This document shows, piece by piece, positions 1 through 6,381 of a stretch of DNA of 7,534 nucleotides. The position numbers and the translations under genes are program-made. Source of the DNA: Cohaesibacteraceae bacterium (GTDB lineage: Bacteria; Pseudomonadota; Alphaproteobacteria; Rhizobiales; Cohaesibacteraceae); assembly GCA_016764535.1 (NCBI GenBank), contig JAESRR010000210.1:3856-11389 (forward strand), read 5' to 3'. The first letter of the stretch is position 1. The number at the start of each line of letters is the position of its first letter. The notes below the pieces were generated by a model. The model was not told where the DNA came from, made no database searches, and saw nothing but the letters and a program-made list of their open reading frames with translations.

Positions 1-1301
1 GAAACTTTTATAATACCTTCCAACGATTCAGCGGTTGCCACCCTGAACTCATTTAAAATATAATTCAGGTCATGGCTCTTCACGAGTTCAATAACAATCT
101 TCAAATTTTCTTCTGTCGCGACCGGGTCACCAATATCTTTTTCAAGCCGGGTTATACCTTCAACAACGTCAAAGATGCCATTGATATTCTGGTCTACAAA
201 CCGGAGGTTATCGCCTATGTACTGGCATGGCGTGTTCAATTCATGTGCAACCCCGCATGCCATCTGGCCTACAGACTCCAGTTTTTTAGCCTGACGTAAA
301 TTTAGCTCGAGCATCTGTTCCTTCAGCAAAGCTGCGCCAAGACTTTGCCCCATCTCGTTAAATGCTATTGCAAGTCTGGCAATTTCGCTTGGACCCTCGA
401 CTTTAAGTGGAACGACCAATCCCTGTACATTATGGATATCAGAGATTTCTGACGCCAGACTGGAAAGAGGGCGCGTCATAAATTTTGCTGCAAAAACCAA
501 CAGACCGATAAATGCCGATCCAAACAAGACCAGCCCCACAATCTGGGCAATGTTAAAATCAGTCAACAAAGCCTGCCTGGATTGAAGATTTACCGCAACT
601 ATCAATTTACGATCTGTACTCCCCAAATCCTTGTTTACCGTAATCCAGGTTTCAGATTGAAAATCCTTCTTTATTTCCGACAGGGAAAGGGACGGATTGG
701 ATCCATAGAGGACGACGTTTCTTTCATTGATGATAAAAAAATCATCGCCAAACCGGGAATGGCCGTAAAGTGCGGGAAAATCAAGCGGTGAATAACTCAA
801 TATAATAGCACCCTCGACCAGGCCGTTGTACGTCACTGGCTCCAAAACATTCACTGCACTTCTGGTGATTACAAGAGACGATTTTTCAAGATCCAGGTTA
901 TAAATATTAAGGGAACCCGCGGAAGTTCCCGGAGAATTGGAAGCAATTACGCGTCCTCGATAATCGAGCAAAGCAACAATGGCGCCACTGGATGCAGGCG
1001 GGGCAAGAGAACGAAAAAACGTTGGCAAATAAGACGCTCTGCCTTCAACGTCAATCAAGCCATTGATGATCAAATCATTGATTGCCACGGTTCTGGCAAA
1101 TGCGCTTAAAGATGCAAGGCGGGTCGTGATACGTGCGACTTCGCGCTGTCCATTTGCTTCCAGATGCACACGTAATTCATTTTGGACTGATCGTTGAAGG
1201 AAAAAATTCGTCCCCAGCCAGATCAACGTTAGAACGACCAGGGAAACAGGCAAAAGCATGCGCAGTGCCGATCGCAATAATGTTGGAAAATTCTGCTGCA
1301 T
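1..1301 (-). CDS. Membrane sensor histidine kinase, partial (C-terminus beyond left edge)
   Basis: This is a two-component sensor kinase of the inner membrane; 433 codons are visible. Read from the sequence: a short cytoplasmic N-terminus, a first membrane segment at about residues 15-35, an extracytoplasmic sensor region at about 36-250, a second membrane segment at about 251-273, a HAMP linker at about 274-326, then a dimerisation/phospho-acceptor helix with the H-box VAHELNTP. The phosphorylated histidine should be His353. The ATP-binding domain (N, G1, F, G2 boxes) lies outside the window. The ATG at 1301 was chosen because it lies 13 bases after the stop of the binding-protein gene and has AGGA upstream, at a rather long spacing of about 11 bases; Met15 is an alternative without a ribosome site. 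The neighbouring secreted ligand-binding protein suggests that it supplies the stimulus. The cognate response regulator is not visible. The kinase assignment is firm; the ligand and output are unknown. Confidence 0.9.
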   Translation of the reverse strand, partial: MQQNFPTLLRSALRMLLPVSLVVLTLIWLGTNFFLQRSVQNELRVHLEANGQREVARITTRLASLSAFARTVAINDLIINGLIDVEGRASYLPTFFRSLAPPASSGAIVALLDYRGRVIASNSPGTSAGSLNIYNLDLEKSSLVITRSAVNVLEPVTYNGLVEGAIILSYSPLDFPALYGHSRFGDDFFIINERNVVLYGSNPSLSLSEIKKDFQSETWITVNKDLGSTDRKLIVAVNLQSRQALLTDFNIAQIVGLVLFGSAFIGLLVFAAKFMTRPLSSLASEISDIHNVQGLVVPLKVEGPSEIARLAIAFNEMGQSLGAALLKEQMLELNLRQAKKLESVGQMACGVAHELNTPCQYIGDNLRFVDQNINGIFDVVEGITRLEKDIGDPVATEENLKIVIELVKSHDLNYILNEFRVATAESLEGIIKV

Positions 1302-1314
1302 GAGCCGGATTATC

Positions 1315-2496
1315 CTATTGTGGAACTATGGTACCATCTTCAGCAAATCGCGCCATTCGGAAATCCTCCACGCCCAGAGCATCGTGTCGGGTAGCTGTAA
1401 ACGCTGGATCATAAACTCTTACAAGGCCATTATATTTATCAAGATTTTCCATCGCGTCGCGCACGGCAGGTCTATTTATAGTCCCTGCCTTTTCTATCGC
1501 TTTAGCCAGCAGATATACAAGATCATATGCGTGCGCCGCACCAACCGGTGCAATGATGTCACGCGCTGAAAATACATTCGGATATCTGGCTGTATACGCT
1601 GTCACAAACTGGTCTGATTTCCCGGGAAACACTGGATCAAGAAATGAAAAAGTCTGGAGCAGCAGGAGATCTACTTCGTTTAAAATATTCTTTGCCTGTG
1701 ATGCAAATTCCCCGCCGGAAATTCCCCAATGGGATAGAATGGGAATTCGTTTTTCTTTGGGTCTTTTCGCCATGGCACGAATAAGCGCCAAACCCTCGGG
1801 AGCATTTGCCACCAGCAAAATAACATCCGGTTGCGATTTCTCAAGGTCATCCAGTGCTGCCTGTATGTCGGTTGGTCCCCAATGAAACCAGGCAAGGCCT
1901 GCTGGATCCATATCACGACGATACAAAGCCTTCTTCATTGCCCGCTCATTGGATCTGCCCCAGCCTGTATTCTCGAGCAACAATGCTATTCTCTTGTGGC
2001 CACGCTTCAAGGCCTGTTCTACAAGATACCCGCCGGCGAATTCATCGCGAACCGATACTCGAAACACATAGTTGGGCTGGTAACCATTATTAACAATCGG
2101 TGTACCCGCAGCCCATGGACCCAGGTACAACATTTTATTTGTATGAATGGCTTCAAGCTCATGAAGAGCAACCGGGGTATGCAAACCGCCAATCACTGCG
2201 ACAACATTTGCCATACCTGAAAATTCGACAATATTGTCAACACCACGGGACGGGTTTCCGCGATGATCCCGAATCTGCAATTTCAGTTTTCGTCCCAATA
2301 CGCCGCCAGAATTGTTAATCTCGTCTATAGCCAGTTCAGCGCCACGTTTTATTGACTGCCCCGACCTCGCTGACCCGGAAGACATATCAGCATCCAGACC
2401 AATGACGATCGGCCCTGCAGCTTTTGCTGCCATAATGAATACCAAAAAAAACACAAACGTTGAAACAAGTGCACAAAATCGAATTAGCCAGGTCAT
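1315..2496 (-). CDS. Periplasmic ligand-binding protein (ABC substrate-binding, Peripla_BP_6 / LivK-like), paired with a sensor kinase
   Basis: This 393-residue protein has the length and layout of type I periplasmic binding proteins of the branched-chain amino acid/amide group. Residues 1-26 are a signal peptide with a long hydrophobic core and an AKA cleavage site before Ala27. The mature protein opens with PIVIGLDADMSSGSARSGQ and GAELAIDEINNSGGVLGRKL, the classic first-lobe pattern of this family, followed by a second-lobe region from about residue 165. There is no lipobox, so it should be soluble in the periplasm. The ATG at 2496 has GGAG nine bases upstream. Its stop lies 13 bases before the histidine kinase start, so the two are probably co-transcribed. 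No permease or ATPase genes lie nearby. I infer a sensing role, analogous in principle to LuxP/LuxQ or TorT/TorS, rather than transport. The ligand cannot be read from the sequence. Confidence 0.9.
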   Translation of the reverse strand: MTWLIRFCALVSTFVFFLVFIMAAKAAGPIVIGLDADMSSGSARSGQSIKRGAELAIDEINNSGGVLGRKLKLQIRDHRGNPSRGVDNIVEFSGMANVVAVIGGLHTPVALHELEAIHTNKMLYLGPWAAGTPIVNNGYQPNYVFRVSVRDEFAGGYLVEQALKRGHKRIALLLENTGWGRSNERAMKKALYRRDMDPAGLAWFHWGPTDIQAALDDLEKSQPDVILLVANAPEGLALIRAMAKRPKEKRIPILSHWGISGGEFASQAKNILNEVDLLLLQTFSFLDPVFPGKSDQFVTAYTARYPNVFSARDIIAPVGAAHAYDLVYLLAKAIEKAGTINRPAVRDAMENLDKYNGLVRVYDPAFTATRHDALGVEDFRMARFAEDGTIVPQ

Positions 2497-2651
2497 GTCA
2501 GGTTTCTCCGCCTGTCAGCCACAGAATTGATATTCAGTGGATCTTTAACTCTCCAAACAGTGCACGAAAGAAATTGACCAATGCGGAAATCGCTTCGAAT
2601 GGAACGCTTTATTCGACGTAAACCGAGCGAAATTGCATCTCAGCGTTAATG

Positions 2652-2665
2652 TTCCATTTTTGGAA
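2652..2665. repeat. Small inverted repeat TTCCA-TTTT-TGGAA
   Basis: There is a perfect 5-base inverted repeat with a four-T spacer, followed by ATGTTC. It lies about 155-170 bases upstream of the binding-protein start. It could be a regulator half-site pair or simply chance; the arms are too short to decide. Confidence 0.3.
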
Positions 2666-2685
2666 TGTTCGACGCACCCTTAACA

Positions 2686-2714
2686 TCCGGAGCAGAGACT
2701 GCTGCTGCTCCGGA
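2686..2714 (-). terminator. Strong stem-loop after ETF-QO gene (terminator-like, no T-tract)
   Basis: A perfect 10-base stem, TCCGGAGCAG with CTGCTCCGGA, encloses a 9-base loop and is GC-rich. It starts about 35 bases past the stop of the ETF-QO gene in the transcribed direction. This is where a terminator would be expected, but the bases after the stem (minus strand TGTTAAGG) are not a run of T. It may be a Rho-dependent end, an RNA 3'-end stabiliser or a weak intrinsic terminator. Confidence 0.45.
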
Positions 2715-2749
2715 GAGGTGACAAAATCTATAAGAGTCCCGAACAAAAA

Positions 2750-4429
2750 TTACATATTGGGATAATTCGGCCCACCGGTCCCTTCCGGGGTGGTCCATGT
2801 AATGTTGTTATTGGGATCCTTGATGTCACATGTTTTGCAATGCACACAGTTTTGTGAATTGATCACAAAACTGGTTTCGCCATTTTTTTCCCCGTCCACC
2901 CATTCATAAACCCCCGCAGGACAGTATCGCGAGGACGGTCCATCATATTCGCCAAGTTCAGAAGAAACCTGCAAGGCGTCGTCCCGGATTTTTAAGTGTA
3001 CCGGTTGATCTTCTTCATGATTTGTACTGGACAAAAAAACCGATGAAAGACGATCAAATGATATTTTTCCATCTGGTTTTGGATAGGAAACCGGTTTGAA
3101 TAACCTGGCTGGCTTCAAAGAATCCGCATCGCTTTTGGCATGTGCAAGTGTTCCAAACAATGAAAACCCGAATGTGTTACACCACATGTCAAATCCGCCC
3201 AGCATGGTCCCCAGAGCTGTACCAAATCGGGTAAGTAGTGGTTTAACATTACGAACTTTTTTCAAATCCCGACCTATTGGCCCCTGTCGCCAGCCTGTTT
3301 CATAAGATGTCAGCTCATCCCCCTGACGATCCTGATCAAGGGCATCAACCAGTGAAACGGCTGCTTCCATGCCGGAAAGAATAGCGTTATGCGATCCCTT
3401 GATCCGTGGCAGGTTTACGAACCCTGCAGAACAGCCAATCAAAGCGCCACCAGGAAAAACCAGTTTGGGGACAGATTGATATCCACCTTCTGTAATTGCA
3501 CGCGCGCCATAGGAAATTCGTTTTCCACCTTCAAATAACTCCACGATGGACGGATGCTTTTTGAATCTTTGAAATTCTTCAAATGGTGACAAATACGGAT
3601 TTTCGTAATTGAGATGGGTTACAAAACCCACGGCAACCTGATTGTCTTCAAGATGATAGAGAAAAGACCCGCCACCGGTTGTGTTGTCGAGTGGCCAGCC
3701 AAAGGTATGCTGAACATGGCCAGGACGGTGTAATTCGGGTGATACTTGCCATAATTCCTTGATTCCAAGCCCAAATTTAGGATGACTTGAATTTTCATCG
3801 AGCCCAAATTTATCAATCAGAATTTTTGCCAGGGAACCACGGACACCTTCGCCAATGAGGGTGTATTTTCCCAGGAGCGCCATGCCGCGCATATAACTGT
3901 CTTTGGGAGACCCTGCTGTCGACAGGCCCATGTCGCCAGTCGCCACACCGATAACCTGTCCGGCGTCACCATACAATAATTCCGATGCTGCAAAGCCTGG
4001 ATATATTTCAACGCCCAGCGCTTCTGCTTTTTCTGCAAGCCACCGACATACATTGCCCAGTGAGACTATATAGTTTCCGTGATTGTTCATCAAAGGGGGA
4101 AATAGAAAATTCGGCAATCGAAGCGAACCAGATGGCCCAAGATATAAAAAATGATCCGAGGTCACCGCCGTCTTGAATGGGTGGTCAGGATCGTTTTTCC
4201 AATCCGGCAATAAAGCATCAATCCCCACCGGGTCGACAACTGCACCTGAAAGAATATGCGCACCTATTTCGGAGCCTTTTTCCAACACGACAACCGATAT
4301 TTCATTTTCACGTTCTGCGGCCAATTGTTTTATTTTTATTGCTGCAGATAATCCTGCCGGTCCACCACCGACCACCACAACGTCAAATTCCATACTCTCA
4401 CGGTCGGGAAGTTCCTGCGTTTCGGTCAT
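2750..4429 (-). CDS. etfD: Electron transfer flavoprotein:ubiquinone oxidoreductase (ETF-QO), complete
   Basis: ETF-QO takes electrons from reduced electron transfer flavoprotein and passes them to ubiquinone in the inner membrane. This links acyl-CoA dehydrogenases of fatty acid and amino acid breakdown to the respiratory chain. The protein is 559 residues, normal for the bacterial enzyme. Residues 17-28 form the FAD-binding GxGxxG turn (VVVVGGGPAGLS), followed by VVLEKGSEIGAHILSGAV, typical of the family. The C-terminus carries the 4Fe-4S ligands Cys503, Cys528, Cys531 and Cys534, with the same spacing as in mammalian ETF-QO, and ends in the usual GGPNYPNM. The ATG at 4429 has GAGGA four to five bases upstream. 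The divergent neighbour is a uracil-DNA glycosylase, a pairing I recall from alphaproteobacteria. No etfA or etfB is visible here. The symbol is one of several in use (the human gene is ETFDH). Confidence 0.97.
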   Translation of the reverse strand: MTETQELPDRESMEFDVVVVGGGPAGLSAAIKIKQLAAERENEISVVVLEKGSEIGAHILSGAVVDPVGIDALLPDWKNDPDHPFKTAVTSDHFLYLGPSGSLRLPNFLFPPLMNNHGNYIVSLGNVCRWLAEKAEALGVEIYPGFAASELLYGDAGQVIGVATGDMGLSTAGSPKDSYMRGMALLGKYTLIGEGVRGSLAKILIDKFGLDENSSHPKFGLGIKELWQVSPELHRPGHVQHTFGWPLDNTTGGGSFLYHLEDNQVAVGFVTHLNYENPYLSPFEEFQRFKKHPSIVELFEGGKRISYGARAITEGGYQSVPKLVFPGGALIGCSAGFVNLPRIKGSHNAILSGMEAAVSLVDALDQDRQGDELTSYETGWRQGPIGRDLKKVRNVKPLLTRFGTALGTMLGGFDMWCNTFGFSLFGTLAHAKSDADSLKPARLFKPVSYPKPDGKISFDRLSSVFLSSTNHEEDQPVHLKIRDDALQVSSELGEYDGPSSRYCPAGVYEWVDGEKNGETSFVINSQNCVHCKTCDIKDPNNNITWTTPEGTGGPNYPNM

Positions 4430-4681
4430 ATGATCCTCATCACTGATGAGCTCTGTTTATTCCAAAGCCCGTCCTGTCCTCGACATTGATCCGGCTGGCA
4501 CAGCGGATAATTGTTATTTCATATCCAACCACTGGCTCTCCTGCAAGATACTCCAATGACCAAAGTCCATACCGCTTTGGTATTGAGACAATCACATTGC
4601 ACGAAACACCGTTCCATTCTATGTGTTGAACAGCTGACTGAAGTAATTTGCCCGCAATGAAAAACTGATTGAAATTCGATT
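4430..4681. promoter_or_regulatory. Divergent intergenic region between ETF-QO and uracil-DNA glycosylase genes
   Basis: This 252-base stretch lies between two genes pointing away from each other, so it should hold both promoters. I see no good match to sigma70 -35 and -10 boxes at correct spacing in either direction. Short open frames crossing it have no family resemblance. The only clear structure is the inverted repeat at 4436-4450 beside the ETF-QO ribosome site. Confidence 0.5.
4436..4450 (-). promoter_or_regulatory. Inverted repeat overlapping the ETF-QO ribosome-binding site
   Basis: On the minus strand CTCATC-AGT-GATGAG forms a perfect 6-base inverted repeat. The final GAG is part of the GAGGA ribosome site just before the ATG at 4429. 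In RNA it could form a small hairpin with a tight three-base loop that partly covers the ribosome site; in DNA it could be an operator. Both readings are inference. Confidence 0.35.
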
Positions 4682-5296
4682 ATGCAGTTAACCCGGGAAG
4701 ATCTGTCGAGCCTGATTGAATGGTATGATGCGATGGGTGTCGACTGTTCGCTTGATGATTCCAGTATCGACCGATTTGCCGAAACTGCTCTCAAACTCAA
4801 CACTGTTAAGAACAGTTCAAATTTTCCGGCCGTTACTACCAGCAAACATCCGGTGGAATTTGGTTCAAAGGACAAAACACCCCACGCTCGCTCAAATCAA
4901 AATACCGCAACAGTACCGGGCAGTGAAATGGTTCAATCAGCCCGCTTGCTCGCAAGTCAGGCATCAACGCTAGATGAAATTCATCAACACCTGAAAAAGT
5001 TTGAAGGCTGTAATTTGCGCCAAACAGCCAAACATCTCTGCTTTGCAGACGGTAATCCCAATGCCCGCATTATGATCGTAGCCGAAGCACCGGGCAGGGA
5101 AGAAGATATTGCGGGAATTCCCTTTGCGGGTCGTTCCGGTGATCTACTGAACAGAATGCTTGCTGCTATAGCCCTTGACCGCCAAAATACCTGGTTGACC
5201 TATTGTATACCCTGGCGTCCTCCGGGAAACAGAGCCCCGACACCTTCTGAAATCGAAGTGTGCAAACCATTCATCGAGCTTCTTAAATTTTGCTAA
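4682..5296 (+). CDS. Uracil-DNA glycosylase, family 4-type, truncated at the junction
   Basis: This family removes uracil from DNA to start base excision repair. The first 199 residues match it: an N-terminal part beginning MQLTREDLSSLIEWYDAMGV, as in alphaproteobacterial members, a poorly conserved linker at about 45-100, then the catalytic domain from about residue 107 with EGCNL, motif 1 AEAPGREEDIAGIPFAGRSG, and WRPPGNRAPTPSEIEVCKPFIE. After Glu199 (codon 5276-5278) the frame reads five foreign codons (LLKFC) and stops. The missing part would be about 70-100 residues, including the second catalytic motif with its conserved histidine (HPAYLLRQ-type) and later iron-sulfur cysteine(s), so this product cannot be active. 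Only one cysteine is seen at the usual N-terminal CxxC site. No clear ribosome site precedes the ATG at 4682; the start rests on family similarity. It is probably an intact gene in the source genome, cut here by a chimeric join. Confidence 0.88.
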   Translation: MQLTREDLSSLIEWYDAMGVDCSLDDSSIDRFAETALKLNTVKNSSNFPAVTTSKHPVEFGSKDKTPHARSNQNTATVPGSEMVQSARLLASQASTLDEIHQHLKKFEGCNLRQTAKHLCFADGNPNARIMIVAEAPGREEDIAGIPFAGRSGDLLNRMLAAIALDRQNTWLTYCIPWRPPGNRAPTPSEIEVCKPFIELLKFC

Positions 5297-5815
5297 TTTA
5301 CCATCTTTAGAACGCGTTCCTTCGGGTGCCATCCATAATGTAATTCCATCTAACATTTTTTCTTTTGCTTTTTCTAAATCTTTTATGGCTTGCTCGTGAT
5401 TTTTTCGATCAATTGAAATAAATTCCGCATATTTTATAGCGGTACCTAAAACAGGAATGTTAAACATTTCCTTTTTTGCAACAAATCGAAAACTGGTGTT
5501 TAACGCTTGTATGGCTACCGGAATATCATAAAGACTACTATGATTACACATAACGATAACGGCTGTATTTTTTTCAACTTCCAACTTTTCTTGCCCACTT
5601 ACTTTTAGAGTAAGATGGATGGTTCCTAAAATATTCTTAGCCCATTGCAACATGATCTTATCAATTAGCTTTCGGTTGTTTTTGACAACTAGAGAGCCTA
5701 ATATAATTTTCATGCTACTAACAAAAGTATACAGACCGGTTAAGAATGCAATCCAGCCAATTCTAAGTTTTCCTGCAGATTGTCTTACTTTAATTTTATT
5801 ATTATGTAAATTCAT
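5144..5815 (-). CDS. plsC: PlsC-like 1-acyl-sn-glycerol-3-phosphate acyltransferase, truncated at the junction
   Basis: PlsC-type enzymes sit on the inner membrane and acylate lysophosphatidic acid to phosphatidic acid in phospholipid synthesis. The genuine part is residues 1-179 (5815 down to 5279). It has a hydrophobic segment at about 18-43, catalytic motif I NHSSLYD (His92, Asp97), the FVAKKEM and IPVLGTAIKYAEFISIDR blocks, and motif III EGTRS (165-169). After LAKFKK the family continues with a GGF-type segment; here the frame instead enters the antisense of the glycosylase gene, giving 44 meaningless residues to 5144. Roughly 60-80 C-terminal residues are missing. The ATG at 5815 has only a distant AGGA. 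The gene follows the sixA-like gene after 39 bases, so it is probably last in that operon. The family is clear; exact acyl substrate and the symbol are less certain. Confidence 0.88.
   Translation of the reverse strand: MNLHNNKIKVRQSAGKLRIGWIAFLTGLYTFVSSMKIILGSLVVKNNRKLIDKIMLQWAKNILGTIHLTLKVSGQEKLEVEKNTAVIVMCNHSSLYDIPVAIQALNTSFRFVAKKEMFNIPVLGTAIKYAEFISIDRKNHEQAIKDLEKAKEKMLDGITLWMAPEGTRSKDGKLAKFKKLDEWFAHFDFRRCRGSVSRRTPGYTIGQPGILAVKGYSSKHSVQ
5270..5290. other. Chimeric junction between two genome fragments
   Basis: The glycosylase reading frame makes family sense up to codon 5276-5278 (Glu199). The acyltransferase on the other strand makes family sense up to codon 5281-5279 (Lys179 of LAKFKK). 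The two boundaries meet at 5278/5279. Sequence to the left counts near 50 % GC; the first two 60-base lines to the right count 38 % and 28 %. There is no repeat, insertion sequence, tRNA or attachment-site duplication at the join. At most one or a few bases (C or CTT) could be shared by both parents. The simplest reading is an artificial join; a natural illegitimate recombination cannot be excluded from the sequence alone. Confidence 0.85.
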
Positions 5816-5854
5816 GAAATTTTTTACTATCCTAACTTATAGCTATAATTATTA

Positions 5855-6331
5855 TTATTGGGGTAAATAAGTTTTAGTGTGTATTGCTTTCACATTTCTA
5901 AGTGAATTGTCGCCATTAAAATCCAACCGAACTGCTTGAGCGGTTTCAAACCCGTTCATTTCAATATTATCGCAAAGATAATGACAAAGGTAAGCAACAA
6001 TTGGCATATGGCTAATCAAAATTAAATATTCAAAATCACAGCTCTTTAAAAACTCTCCCAAGATTCGATGGTCGCCAAAGTGAACTAACATTTCTTCGGT
6101 TTCAAAAGCTTGTTTCATTGATAATGTTGAATGAACAATCTCCGCCGTTGATTGTGTTCTTGCAAACGGGCTAACCAACATATTTATAGGCTGTAAGTCA
6201 CTGTCCTGCTTTATTTGAGAGGCTACATTTTTTGCTTGTATAGCTCCAACAGAAGATAAAGCCCGAGAGAAATCGCTCTCAAACTGAGACTCAGCCAAAC
6301 CATGACGCATGATCCACAAACTTTTAAGCAC
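5855..6331 (-). CDS. sixA: SixA-type phosphohistidine phosphatase
   Basis: This is a 158-residue cytoplasmic member of the histidine phosphatase (phosphoglycerate mutase-like) superfamily, close in length to E. coli SixA (161). It shows the RHG signature at residues 9-11 with nucleophile His10, the SPFARTQSTAE block with phosphate-binding Arg58, and the second catalytic histidine His108 in LISHMP. SixA in E. coli removes phosphate from histidine-phosphotransfer domains such as that of ArcB and has been linked to the nitrogen phosphotransferase system; the target here is unknown. The start is GTG at 6331, supported by GAGG eight bases upstream and by six residues before the IMRHG strand, close to the E. 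coli protein. It lies 50 bases after the kinase gene and 39 bases before the acyltransferase gene, all on the same strand, so it is probably co-transcribed. A short ATT repeat spans its stop codon region. Confidence 0.87.
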   Translation of the reverse strand: MLKSLWIMRHGLAESQFESDFSRALSSVGAIQAKNVASQIKQDSDLQPINMLVSPFARTQSTAEIVHSTLSMKQAFETEEMLVHFGDHRILGEFLKSCDFEYLILISHMPIVAYLCHYLCDNIEMNGFETAQAVRLDFNGDNSLRNVKAIHTKTYLPQ

Positions 6332-6381
6332 TAAAACTTCCTCAACTTAAGTTTTCCATTTTCATAAAATTCGATTATTGA

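Larger units (their letters stand above)
2497..2749. other. Intergenic region between ETF-QO end and binding-protein start
   Basis: These 253 bases hold no convincing gene. The minus-strand ribosome site of the binding-protein gene (GGAG) sits at the left end. A small inverted repeat lies at 2652-2665 and a strong stem-loop at 2686-2714, both listed separately. I see no clear sigma70 promoter for the downstream binding-protein/kinase pair, although the promoter should lie here if the stem-loop ends the ETF-QO transcript. Confidence 0.6.

Noticed and set aside
72..1569. Several plus-strand open frames of 69-103 codons.
   Set aside because: They are antisense to the histidine kinase and the binding-protein gene, which have clear domains in the other strand.
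2651..2670. Two GTTC words that suggested an alphaproteobacterial LexA box near a DNA-repair gene region.
   Set aside because: The spacing between them is 12 bases, not the seven of the GTTC-N7-GTTC box, and the site is nowhere near the glycosylase start.
4499..4520. AGCGGATAA followed by TTGTTATT resembles part of the lac operator.
   Set aside because: Only nine consecutive bases agree and the second half-site does not; no lac genes or LacI-type regulator are nearby. Chance match.
4519..4875. Minus-strand open frame of 118 codons crossing the ETF-QO/glycosylase gap.
   Set aside because: More than half is antisense to the glycosylase start, composition is odd, and no family or ribosome site is seen. 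Treated as a shadow frame.
5144..5278. A possible novel C-terminal extension on the acyltransferase.
   Set aside because: The segment is exactly the complement of conserved glycosylase coding sequence, so it is a by-product of the junction.
5279..5296. A simple frameshift or stop mutation in the glycosylase gene.
   Set aside because: No other frame downstream of 5278 continues the glycosylase; the following sequence is acyltransferase on the opposite strand.
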